Below are positions 38,641 through 46,803 of a DNA stretch of 64,000 nucleotides, in pieces (the stretch's first letter is position 1; each line of letters starts with the position of its first letter). The DNA comes from Dethiosulfatarculus sandiegensis (GTDB lineage: Bacteria > Desulfobacterota > Desulfarculia > Desulfarculales > Desulfarculaceae): positions 186,001 through 250,000 of the forward strand of contig NZ_AZAC01000078.1 of NCBI RefSeq assembly GCF_000931935.2. The letters run 5' to 3'. Position numbers and translations under genes: made by a program. The notes beneath the pieces are model-generated. The model worked only from the letters and a program-made list of their open reading frames with translations, searched no databases and was not told the origin of the DNA.

Positions 38641-39660
38641 TTTTTCCTCCCAATAATGATTGATAAACCCTTTTTGAAACCGTCCGACCGGCGGCCGAAC
38701 GGGAAAAACCAAAACAGGCACTCAAAGGCAACTCATCAATATGAAAGCCTTTTCAGACAGTCGGCACTCAAAATCCGGGTTTTATGCCTGCACTAAAAAA
38801 GAGCTGACGCACAGGCTTTGATCCCTGGGATCAGGCTTGATGCCGAAAATTTAAGTTTTTGAAAAAATAAAGACGCCCAAAGGGCAAAAGATCAGCAGGA
38901 TACGGGTACTACTACAGAGAAGGGGATCACGGCAAAGGCGGGGCGAGAGTTGAAGGATAATTGTTCGAAGATACTTAAACGACATGGATTATTTAGTAAC
39001 ATTTCAACAGCTCCCAAAGGATTCTCCCTGGTCGGGAATCTCCGGTTAAGGTCTTCTCAGGCCTTTGGTCTCGGCCCTGCCCAGCGGTTTTTAAACCGAC
39101 AAGCAATGCAAGTGAACAAAAAGCCCCTTTTAAAAGAGCCATTGCAACCTGCCGATTTACCTAGCAAGCTAATTAACATTAATTAAAAACAGGGTCAAGT
39201 AAATGTTCTTTTGGGCCTTTTAAAAATCTTTCAGATCTGTTTTCCACAAAGCGGGGCTCTGCGGTGCTGAATTCATTTTCGCTTATATGCCGACAAGTTG
39301 GCGGATATCGACACTCAAGCATTCTTACCTGAGCCAAGGCTTTTTCTTTTTTTGGCAAAAACCGCATCCAGAATAGAAACATATAAAACCGAGCGGAGGG
39401 GGATTTGGGCTCTGCTCCGGGCAAAACCCGGACCGCAAACTTCACGATCCTTGGGCCTGCCTGCCGGACGAGAAGGCAAACAGCACCATCTGCTCCCCGC
39501 TCCCGGCAAATAACGGATTTGATCGCAAGGAAGTGATTTTCCCCCTGACGGAAAATCAAAAAACAGCCCCAAGCCAATAAGCCGGAGCTTTAATCCAGCC
39601 CCCTTCCAAGCCGGACCAGGCCCTGCTTTTCACCCGAAAACAATTGTGAATATGTGATTC
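38641..39660. other. Gene-poor region left of the CRISPR leader
   Basis: This is about 1 kb without a gene I can support. Short frames on both strands lack ribosome sites and family resemblance. No transposase remnant or cas gene fragment is recognisable. Confidence 0.45.
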
Positions 39661-39797
39661 AATTTTGACCCTTTTTTTTGGCCCTAAAAAAAGCACTGCA
39701 ATATCGGTGAGTTAAAAAGCGTCTCAAAAAAAGGGTCAAATTCTCTAAAATTAGGATATCTTCATGCAAATTAGGATGTTATAAGAAAACATCTCTA
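39661..39797 (+). promoter_or_regulatory. CRISPR leader (AT-rich, with inverted and direct repeats)
   Basis: These 137 bases precede the first perfect repeat and are AT-rich. They contain an inverted repeat (TTTGACCCTTTTTTT near 39664-39679 and AAAAAAAGGGTCAAA at 39726-39740) and a direct repeat AAATTAGGAT at 39748 and 39768 (20-bp period). TCTCTA occurs twice, once next to the first repeat. The leader side is inferred because repeat decay is at the opposite end. Confidence 0.65.
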
Positions 39798-41205
39798 GTG
39801 AACTGCCGCATAGGCAGCTTAGAAAAAATTGTTATCCGGTTGGGCGCTCGAATTTGCGTGAACTGCCGCATAGGCAGCTTAGAAACGGAGAAATTCCGAT
39901 TATTTTGCGAAATTCAGGTGAACTGCCGCATAGGCAGCTTAGAAATATTACACCTAGTAGCCAATCAACTGAAATATGTGAACTGCCGCATAGGCAGCTT
40001 AGAAATCTTACTTCCATCCGCCGAATACCAGCCATTTGTGAACTGCCGCATAGGCAGCTTAGAAAATCCCCCACCCCTCCCTGGGACTGGCGACGCAGTG
40101 AACTGCCGCATAGGCAGCTTAGAAAAAATGTCGCTGGGAGCAATACCTAATTCGGTAGTGAACTGCCGCATAGGCAGCTTAGAAATGCAATACATACAAC
40201 ATCGCAAACAATTAGTAGTGAACTGCCGCATAGGCAGCTTAGAAACGCCATGTGCCACTTGAGGGCGACGTTCCTTGGTGAACTGCCGCATAGGCAGCTT
40301 AGAAAAGTACAGACCGGGGGTTGACATTGATCACCCTGTGAACTGCCGCATAGGCAGCTTAGAAATCAGCCAAGTGAGGTTGGCGGCGGCGGAAGCCGTG
40401 AACTGCCGCATAGGCAGCTTAGAAATAAATGATATAACAAAAAATACAGCAGGAAGGGTGAACTGCCGCATAGGCAGCTTAGAAAGGTGATATGCGCTGG
40501 CATAAGTGGGACACCGTGTGAACTGCCGCATAGGCAGCTTAGAAATTCAACCATGCCTGCCTTACGGCGTTTGTCTAGTGAACTGCCGCATAGGCAGCTT
40601 AGAAAGCATGGGGGAGGGAACCGTGGGGGTTACGGTCGTGAACTGCCGCATAGGCAGCTTAGAAATTTTTGCTTACGGGAGCTAACATGCACAAAATGTG
40701 AACTGCCGCATAGGCAGCTTAGAAATGTGCTTAAAGTCACGGTGATACGCTCCAACAGTGAACTGCCGCATAGGCAGCTTAGAAAATATTCATCTGTCGC
40801 TTTATCAAACTCTCTTAGTGAACTGCCGCATAGGCAGCTTAGAAATGCAGCATCCCCAATTCTCCCTTGTCCTTTCTGTGAACTGCCGCATAGGCAGCTT
40901 AGAAAAGCAGAGACCGTAATCTCATTGCTGTCTTTATGTGAACTGCCGCATAGGCAGCTTAGAAAGTCAAGCGTATTCATCTGAGCATTTGCCATCTGTG
41001 AACTGCCGCATAGGCAGCTTAGAAAATTATTCCGCTCTTAATTCCTTAAATGATATAGTGAACTGCCGCATAGGCAGCTTAGAAAAATTTCAGATGACGG
41101 AACAAATTGGTTATCTTGTGAACTACCGCATAGGCAGCTTAGAAATGTGCTATTTTTAGAGGTGGTTGATTTCTCAAGTGAACTGCCCCATAGGTGGCCT
41201 GGAAA
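39798..41205 (+). CRISPR. CRISPR array, type I-F repeat class, 24 repeats and 23 spacers
   Basis: There are 24 repeats of 28 bp at an exact 60-bp period, giving 23 spacers of 32 bp each. The repeat starts GTGAACTGCC and ends AGCTTAGAAA, with a 5-bp stem CTGCC-GCATA-GGCAG. This is the hairpin cut by Cas6f (Csy4), leaving a CUUAGAAA 5' handle. 28/32 spacing and this ending are typical of subtype I-F. The repeat at 41118 has one change (G to A), and the last at 41178-41205 is strongly degenerate, so the trailer is on the right and new spacers enter on the left. Spacers all differ by eye. No cas1, cas2-3, csy1-3 or cas6f gene is in this window. Confidence 0.98.
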
Positions 41206-41476
41206 TTGCCCTTCCCCTTTGAAACAATGCTTCACAGCCGGTATATCCTTTGGCTGAGGGGGCTTTTAAAACCGCAGATCAAAAAACAGGCTCTACACAA
41301 GGCATAAATCGGGCCTTGCCGGTTTCAATTTATCTGCCTTTTTTTTACGGCTAAGGGCTTGAACCGGTTGTCTGCCTGAATAGCACCTCTATTGCCGACC
41401 GGGGGGAAGACCATTACCGCACCTCCCTTTTCATTTTGAATTTAAGTGGCCTTTTAAAGGTCTTAAGGAGCTTTGC

Positions 41477-41947
41477 ATGCAAGATCACCAAGCTGAACTC
41501 ATTGCCAAGGTAAGGGCAGCCATCAAGGACCGGGCCATCTGGTTTGCCCTGCTTTATAAAAAATTCAGTCAGGTTTTGCCTGAAGACCAGGTGGAAAAGC
41601 TCTGTCGGGAGGCGATCTTTGAATTTGGTCACATGAAAGGGGCCAGTGATGTAAAGGATTTCAGCCCCCAGGCCTGGGTTCAGAGGCACAAGGACAAGGG
41701 CTCTGCCCTGATGTTTGATTCCGAGATAGAAATCGCAGACAACTACGCCATACAAAAAATGCGTTACTGCGCCCTGGTCGAGGCCTGGAAAGAACTGGGG
41801 CTGCCCCCTGAAAAGGTGGCCCTTTACTGTGATATCGCCATGGAGGGCGACAGGGGACGGGCTGATTATCACGGAGTCAACATGGAACTTTCCAAAACCC
41901 TGGGCGGGGGCGACCCCTGTTGCGTGCTTAAGATAAGCCAAGGATAA
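41477..41947 (+). CDS. L-2-amino-thiazoline-4-carboxylate hydrolase-family protein
   Basis: This 156-residue protein matches the ATC-hydrolase-like family in its C-terminal half. It shows CALVEAWKELGLPPE, YCDIAMEGDRGRAD and a final GGGDPCCVLKI, where the adjacent cysteines are a hallmark. Family members in Pseudomonas open a thiazoline ring to give cysteine; many relatives have unknown substrates. ATG follows TAAGGAG. It is 6 bases upstream of shikimate kinase, so the two are co-transcribed. It is the first gene to the right of the CRISPR array. Confidence 0.75.
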   Translation: MQDHQAELIAKVRAAIKDRAIWFALLYKKFSQVLPEDQVEKLCREAIFEFGHMKGASDVKDFSPQAWVQRHKDKGSALMFDSEIEIADNYAIQKMRYCALVEAWKELGLPPEKVALYCDIAMEGDRGRADYHGVNMELSKTLGGGDPCCVLKISQG

Positions 41948-41953
41948 AAAACA

Positions 41954-42478
41954 ATGAACGCCTATCTCTGCGGCATGATGGGCAGCGGCAAATCCGCCCT
42001 GGGCCAAAGGGCGGCCAGTGAACTGGGGCTCAGCTTCCTGGATCTGGATCGGGAAGCTGACCGCCGCCTGGGCTTTTCCTTTCACGAGCTGGTCAGGCAA
42101 AAGGGTTGGCTGGCCTTCAGGGAGCTGGAGTACCGGATCGTAAGGCGCACCGCGGCCCAAGGCGGAATTTTGTTTGCCCTGGGCGGGGGAACGGTGCGCT
42201 ACCCCTGGAACCTGGATCAACTTAAGGGGACCGGCCCCATCATCCTTTTAAATGCTCCCTTGGAGATCCTGGCCCAAAGGATCAGAAACAACCAGCGCCC
42301 CAGGGTGACCGGCCACCCAATACTGGAGGATGAGCTGGCCGCTATCTGGGAGAATTCCAGAGAGGCCTATCTTTCCGCCTGTGATGAGGTTTTTGAAACC
42401 CACCCCGGATCCCTGGAGAAATCGGCCCTGGGCCTGAGCCGCCTTATTGCAGACCTGATGAAGCGTCAAACCGGCTAA
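41954..42478 (+). CDS. aroK: Shikimate kinase
   Basis: This 174-residue P-loop kinase phosphorylates shikimate in aromatic amino acid synthesis. It has Walker A GMMGSGKSALG near the start, FLDLDREAD (magnesium/shikimate), the shikimate-binding arginine in AFRELE, ALGGGTV and a lid arginine region RPRVTG. Length matches AroK/AroL. It follows the ATC-hydrolase-like gene closely and converges on the next gene. Confidence 0.9.
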   Translation: MNAYLCGMMGSGKSALGQRAASELGLSFLDLDREADRRLGFSFHELVRQKGWLAFRELEYRIVRRTAAQGGILFALGGGTVRYPWNLDQLKGTGPIILLNAPLEILAQRIRNNQRPRVTGHPILEDELAAIWENSREAYLSACDEVFETHPGSLEKSALGLSRLIADLMKRQTG

Positions 42479-42486
42479 GCCCGCTT

Positions 42487-43614
42487 TCAACCGGCCAAGC
42501 GCTTGCCGTGGGCTCCCACAATACGGCACAATTCCAAAACCCTGGCAGACAGTTCTTCCGGCCAGGCCGTTCCGGGTCCGGCAGGCAGGGTTTGCACCCC
42601 TTTTTGCAGAACCGGTTCCACCTTTTCCTTGAAAACAGCCACCGCCTTTTCCAGGACGCCTCCCTTGGTGGCCGCACCCACGGCGTGGTTATGCAAAACC
42701 TCTTTGGGTTCGCATTGGGTGGTGTGCAGGATCAGGTCAAAGCCCCGGGTCAGGATTGTGCGGGCCGCTTCAGCGGGAAAATCGATCTCCTTAAAATAAT
42801 TCTCCACTCCCCTCAACCAGGCCCCGGCGATGTGGGCAAGGAAAAGGGCAAGGTCGCCGGTTATGCCAAAACGGCCGAGTTCTTCGCCTGAAGGCGGGGT
42901 GAAACGGCTGATTTCCCGGCACACGGCCCTCAGAAAACCGCCGACTTGGTTATGGTCAGAGCCGCAACCCTTTGCACTCAGCATGGCGGCCAATCGGGGA
43001 ACCACTTCCCACAGGCAGAAAAAGCCGCAGGTGCCGCCGAGCATGGGAACTAAAAGTTCGGGCGGGGACTGGACCATGGCCCCTTGGGAGGCAAAAATCC
43101 TTTGCAGGCGATCCCGGGAAGATTGGGGCCAGTCTCCATAAAAACAAGCCACATAATAGCCTTCATCCCGCACCGCCTCACCCGCAATACGGGTCACGTT
43201 ATTGGGGATGAGGTTCACCACCAGGACATCTGTGCCCAGCACCTTTTGGTACTGGGAGCCGGGCGGCATGGGGGGAAAGGCATAGATCTCGGGCAAGGGC
43301 GCTCCCTTTTGCCTGACTTCGGCAAAATAGCTTGCCAAGGTCAGCTCAATCTCCTTGGGCGCGGCCTGGGGCGGTGGGGCAAAAGCGATGATATCCGGTT
43401 GGTTTTTCTCTAGCGCCTTTAAATTCTCCCCCAGTTGCACCTCTATGCCGAAATGCTTTCTTTTATCCTCAAGTTCAGGTTCATCCAGGGTGGTTGCCAA
43501 GACCCTTTTTCTTAAATCAGGGGCAGTTAAGGCGGTTTTAAAGCAAGGCCAGATAATCTCGAGCAGATTGCCCAGGCCTATAATGCTGAGCCTGAGTTCT
43601 GAATCCGGTTTCAT
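42487..43614 (-). CDS. NAD(P)-binding protein, pyrroline-5-carboxylate-reductase-like
   Basis: This 375-residue protein starts with a Rossmann-like strand and glycine turn (LRLSIIGLGNLLEIIW). It then has DIIAFAPPPQAAPKEI and NLIPNNVTRIAGEA, recalling ProC-type NADP-binding and substrate loops. The helical second half (MLGGTCGFFCLWEVVPRLAAML; VGAATKGGVLEKAV) parallels the dimerisation domain of P5C reductase. It is about 100 residues longer than ProC and lacks exact motifs, so its reaction is not assigned. It is convergent with aroK (8-base gap) and appears monocistronic. Confidence 0.6.
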   Translation of the reverse strand: MKPDSELRLSIIGLGNLLEIIWPCFKTALTAPDLRKRVLATTLDEPELEDKRKHFGIEVQLGENLKALEKNQPDIIAFAPPPQAAPKEIELTLASYFAEVRQKGAPLPEIYAFPPMPPGSQYQKVLGTDVLVVNLIPNNVTRIAGEAVRDEGYYVACFYGDWPQSSRDRLQRIFASQGAMVQSPPELLVPMLGGTCGFFCLWEVVPRLAAMLSAKGCGSDHNQVGGFLRAVCREISRFTPPSGEELGRFGITGDLALFLAHIAGAWLRGVENYFKEIDFPAEAARTILTRGFDLILHTTQCEPKEVLHNHAVGAATKGGVLEKAVAVFKEKVEPVLQKGVQTLPAGPGTAWPEELSARVLELCRIVGAHGKRLAG

Positions 43615-43800
43615 GGTGCGACCCCCTGGTTGATTTTGAACTGGCTAAATCAAGCCGGCTCGGGGCCTTGGGCCCCGGAGACTGGTTTTAAAGAAAGGCC
43701 GAGATTGCCCGAACCGGGTCTTCCCCTCCACATTTAGTCAATATTACCCCCAAATCCGGGCTGTGGGCATTGATTCAAAAATGCGTTTCGGCTTGAACAT

Positions 43801-43840
43801 AAAAAAAGCGGAACTGCCTGGTTTAAGCATTCCGCTTTTG
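43801..43840 (-). terminator. Terminator after the 435-residue protein gene
   Basis: On the minus strand AAAAGCGGAA pairs with TTCCGCTTTT around a loop with further GC/GC pairing, then runs into TTTATG. It is 40 bases beyond the stop at 43880. Confidence 0.75.
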
Positions 43841-43879
43841 TTGCCCAAAGCCGGACCGGATTATCCAGCGGCTTAAGGA

Positions 43880-45187
43880 CTATTTAAGATCAAAACTCAA
43901 AAACCTGGCAAACAAAGGCGAGCGCCTCACTTCAAACGGTTTAAGCCAGTCCAGGGTTTCCCGGCTCGGCAAAAACTGTTTCTCCAAAAGGCCAAAACCG
44001 ATCAGGGGGCGCAGAAGCCGGGAGATCAGCATCTGGTGCACCTTTTCATTCCAAAAGGTGTAAGGCGCGCCCACCACTTCCCTTTGCAAGGCCAGCTTGC
44101 GGGCCAGCTGCTCGGGATGACGCCATTCGTTGGGCAGAATAGAAAGGCCGTAAAGGGAATAGGCAATCACATTCTGCAAAAGCGGCGCATCGGGCATATC
44201 GTCCATGTAGGAAAGGTTGAATTCCCTGAAATGGGTCTTGAACAAAAGAGTGTAAAGATCCTGGGAGCGCCTCTCACTGGAAAGGGTTATGCCCTTTCTG
44301 GTGGTATGGAAGTGACCATCCGTCAAATGCAGACAGCCGGAAAGCTCCAAAAGAACCCTGACCACATGCAGGGGTAGGACATCCTTTTCGTTCAACACCT
44401 TTTTACGCCGCAGAATAGACTCGATATATCCCGGCGGCAAAGCCATGCGGCTCACCATCTCAGAGACAAACCAGCGGGGCAGATTGCCCCGCAAGGTGGA
44501 CTTGACCATACCGGTTTCCGCAACCGCCCTGAGCATGGTCCTGGCCCTGGAGAGAATCGGCGCGGCGGCCAGATCCGCGGGGTTCAAACCGCTGGTGAGC
44601 TTGACCACCCCCAGGCTGCCGCCGTGCCAGTCGTCGTTGATCAGGCGGGAAAACTGGGCCGGGGTCAGTCCGCCCAACTCGGCCAGGGGACGATGCAGGT
44701 GTTCCTCGACCCGGGCCATGACCTGTTCAATATCAGCGGTTGAGGTGCTTTCCTCATAGCGGCCTGCCTGTTTTTCCATCAGAGCAGTCAACTCCGGAGG
44801 AAAGGTGTCTTCCGCAGGCTGTCCGCCCACGGCCAGACGCACCATGGCCAGCCCCAGATCAGTCGAGGCCGGCGTGGGAGTGACTTCATGGATAAGGTAG
44901 CCGGTTAATATCTGTTCAATCTGATCCAACAGGCGATCCAGGTCCAGACAGACTTGGCTTTTACTGGATCGAATAGAGGCCTCGGCAATACAGTCGGCCA
45001 ATTCCTCCAACTCGTCATAAGTCAATTTGTGAATAACCCTGCCGTGGCGCACCGGCGCCAGACGCAGCCGCCTGCTGTGATGAGTGGAGAAAAAAGAAGT
45101 CTCCGATATCAGCAGGTTGTGGTCAGTAGGCGACAAAGGCAGGATGATTATGTCGCTGTGAGCAATTGTCTTGCGCTGTCCAGCCAC
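43880..45187 (-). CDS. Unrecognised 435-residue protein
   Basis: I do not recognise this gene with confidence. It starts at GTG 45187 with ACGGAGGG in front. The middle contains AETGMVKSTLRGNLPRWFVSEM, a pattern like the winged-helix-like segment seen in some uncharacterised pRiA4b ORF-3/SEC-C-associated proteins. The C-terminal part (TTRKGITLSSERRSQDLYTLLF; VHQMLISRLLRPLIGFGLLE) looks alpha-helical and DNA-binding-like. There is no signal peptide, no membrane helix and no obvious catalytic motif. It is monocistronic with its own terminator. Confidence 0.7.
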   Translation of the reverse strand: MAGQRKTIAHSDIIILPLSPTDHNLLISETSFFSTHHSRRLRLAPVRHGRVIHKLTYDELEELADCIAEASIRSSKSQVCLDLDRLLDQIEQILTGYLIHEVTPTPASTDLGLAMVRLAVGGQPAEDTFPPELTALMEKQAGRYEESTSTADIEQVMARVEEHLHRPLAELGGLTPAQFSRLINDDWHGGSLGVVKLTSGLNPADLAAAPILSRARTMLRAVAETGMVKSTLRGNLPRWFVSEMVSRMALPPGYIESILRRKKVLNEKDVLPLHVVRVLLELSGCLHLTDGHFHTTRKGITLSSERRSQDLYTLLFKTHFREFNLSYMDDMPDAPLLQNVIAYSLYGLSILPNEWRHPEQLARKLALQREVVGAPYTFWNEKVHQMLISRLLRPLIGFGLLEKQFLPSRETLDWLKPFEVRRSPLFARFLSFDLK

Positions 45188-45418
45188 GAGCCCTCCGTGG
45201 GAGTGAGTGTGGTGGATTATTAGGTATCTATCATTTTTCGCGTGTGTTGAAGTGTATCACAATCTGCTAAAAAAGGTGGAAAGAAAAACACCTGCATTTT
45301 GCGACAAAAAGTCGGCGAGAGGGGCAAAAAACCAGATACTTTGCACCTTCAAGGGGTTATACATTTAGGAAAAAATTATTTTTAAAACCTTATTAATCCT
45401 AGATGTTTTATAGATTTA

Positions 45419-45850
45419 TTAGCGGCAATGACGAATCACTCCGGCCACCACACCCAGCACCTGAACCTGTTCATGCCCCAATGTAATGGGCCTCATTGAG
45501 GAATTGGCCGGGACCAGGCGCACCCCTTGCTTGTCCACATAATACTTTTTCAAGGTCACATCGGTTCCGTCAATAAGCGCCACCACCATATTTCCGTTGT
45601 CCGCGGTTTTGCGCTCTTCCACCACAATAACGTCTCCGGATTTTATATGTTCCTCTATCATGGAATCCCCTCTAACTTTCAGGGCAAAGGTCCGGAAACG
45701 CCCCAGCATATCCCTGGGAATCGACACCGACTGTTCAACACAAACAGCCTCAATGGGTTGACCCGCAGCCACTTCCCCCAAAAGCGGCACTTCCACCTCA
45801 TCCATGTTGATTTCCCTGAAACCAAGCTCTTCCAGGCTGGGTTTTGTCAC
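45419..45850 (-). CDS. LexA/UmuD-like self-cleaving S24 peptidase without HTH domain
   Basis: This 143-residue protein holds the complete LexA-type S24 domain. Its cleavage site is A29-G30 (GEVAAGQPIEA), Ser63 is in RGDSMIEEHI and Lys101 in VTLKKYY; the 38-residue Ser-Lys spacing is normal. Only about 22 residues precede the cleavage region, so the winged-helix DNA-binding domain of LexA is absent, as in UmuD. GTG 45850 is chosen because a perfect GGGAGG lies 5 bases upstream. A longer open frame to 45919 adds no HTH. No UmuC/DinB polymerase is adjacent. A palindrome overlaps its promoter. Confidence 0.85.
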   Translation of the reverse strand: MTKPSLEELGFREINMDEVEVPLLGEVAAGQPIEAVCVEQSVSIPRDMLGRFRTFALKVRGDSMIEEHIKSGDVIVVEERKTADNGNMVVALIDGTDVTLKKYYVDKQGVRLVPANSSMRPITLGHEQVQVLGVVAGVIRHCR

Positions 45851-45871
45851 GGCAGCCTCCCATGTGTATAG

Positions 45872-45885
45872 TAAACTTATGTTTA
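45872..45885. promoter_or_regulatory. Palindrome TAAAC-N4-GTTTA overlapping the LexA-like gene promoter
   Basis: A perfect 5+5 palindrome lies 22 bases upstream of GTG 45850 and abuts a TACTAT -10-like hexamer on the minus strand. Its AAAC-N4-GTTT core resembles the GAAC-N4-GTTC SOS boxes of some bacteria. It is a candidate operator for a full-length LexA encoded elsewhere. Confidence 0.4.
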
Positions 45886-45969
45886 GTCTATAAACTGAAG
45901 CGATGAAAATGTCAAGCAAAGGTCAATGAAATCCTTTACCGGAGAGGATCGGGTTGCTATATTTTGGCC

Positions 45970-46803
45970 ATGATTGTAGATGCCCACACACACATATTCC
46001 CACCTGAGGTGGTGAAAGACCGCGAACGTTTTCTGGACGGCGAACCGGCTTTCAAGGCCCTTTACGCCGACCCTAAGGCTCGCATGGTCACAGCCGAAGG
46101 CCTTCTTGATGCCATGGATAACGAGGGCGTGGATATTTCCTGGGCCCTTGGCTTTCCCTGGACCAAGAAAGAAAACGCACGGCTGCACAATGAATACCTG
46201 GCCCAGGCTATCAAGGATCAGCCTGAAAGGCTGCGCGGCTTGGGTTGCGTGCCTCCCCAGGCAGACTGGGCGCTTAAGGAAGCCGAGCGCGCTTTGGGTC
46301 TCGGATTACAGGGAATCGGTGAAATCGCCTTTTATTCAGACGATATAGACGTTAATTCCCTGTCTCCACTCTGTTCGCTCTGTGCCGAGAGCGGCTGTCC
46401 GCTTCTGTTGCACACCAATGAACCGGTGGGGCACGCCTACCCGGGCAAGGCTCCCATGAGCCTATCGGCCCTCTATTCCCTGGTGCGCAACAATCCGGAT
46501 ACCAAGATGGTCCTGGCCCACATGGCGGGAGGGCTTTTCTTTTACTCGCTTCTGAAAAAAGAAGTGCGCCCCGCCCTGGCCAACGTCTGGATCGACACTG
46601 CGGCCTCCCCCTATCTCTACCGCCCCAGAGCCTATGGCTTGGCAGTGGAGCTTCTGGGGTCGGACAGGGTTCTTCTGGGGTCGGATTATCCCCTTTTGCC
46701 GGTGAGCCGTTATAAAAAGGAACTGGCTTCACCGGAAGCGGCCTTGCCGCCCCAGGCCCAGGAAATGATTTTGGGACATGCGGCCCAGTGGCTGATTCCC
46801 TGA
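45970..46803 (+). CDS. Amidohydrolase family 2 metal-dependent hydrolase
   Basis: This 277-residue TIM-barrel protein has the metal-binding HxH at its start (VDAHTHIFPPEV), a His in LLLHTNEPVGHAYPG, VLAHMAGG and a C-terminal Asp in LLGSDYPLLPVSRYK. These place it in the amidohydrolase-2 group (decarboxylases and lactonases such as ACMSD-like and LigI-like enzymes). The substrate is unknown. ATG 45970 has no clear ribosome site. The next gene, SbcD-like, starts at a GTG inside its last codons. Confidence 0.82.
   Translation: MIVDAHTHIFPPEVVKDRERFLDGEPAFKALYADPKARMVTAEGLLDAMDNEGVDISWALGFPWTKKENARLHNEYLAQAIKDQPERLRGLGCVPPQADWALKEAERALGLGLQGIGEIAFYSDDIDVNSLSPLCSLCAESGCPLLLHTNEPVGHAYPGKAPMSLSALYSLVRNNPDTKMVLAHMAGGLFFYSLLKKEVRPALANVWIDTAASPYLYRPRAYGLAVELLGSDRVLLGSDYPLLPVSRYKKELASPEAALPPQAQEMILGHAAQWLIP

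Noticed and set aside
39179-39577. 132-codon minus-strand frame left of the CRISPR leader
   Set aside because: No ribosome site, odd composition and no recognisable domain; also not similar to any cas gene fragment.
39798-41159. Long open frames on both strands through the CRISPR array, with repeated peptides
   Set aside because: The 60-bp period is divisible by three, so identical repeats give periodic peptides in any frame. They have no ribosome sites and are artefacts of the array.
45851-45919. Upstream extension of the LexA-like gene that might hold an HTH
   Set aside because: The 23 added residues are not helix-turn-helix-like, cross the promoter palindrome and ignore the perfect GGGAGG before GTG 45850.
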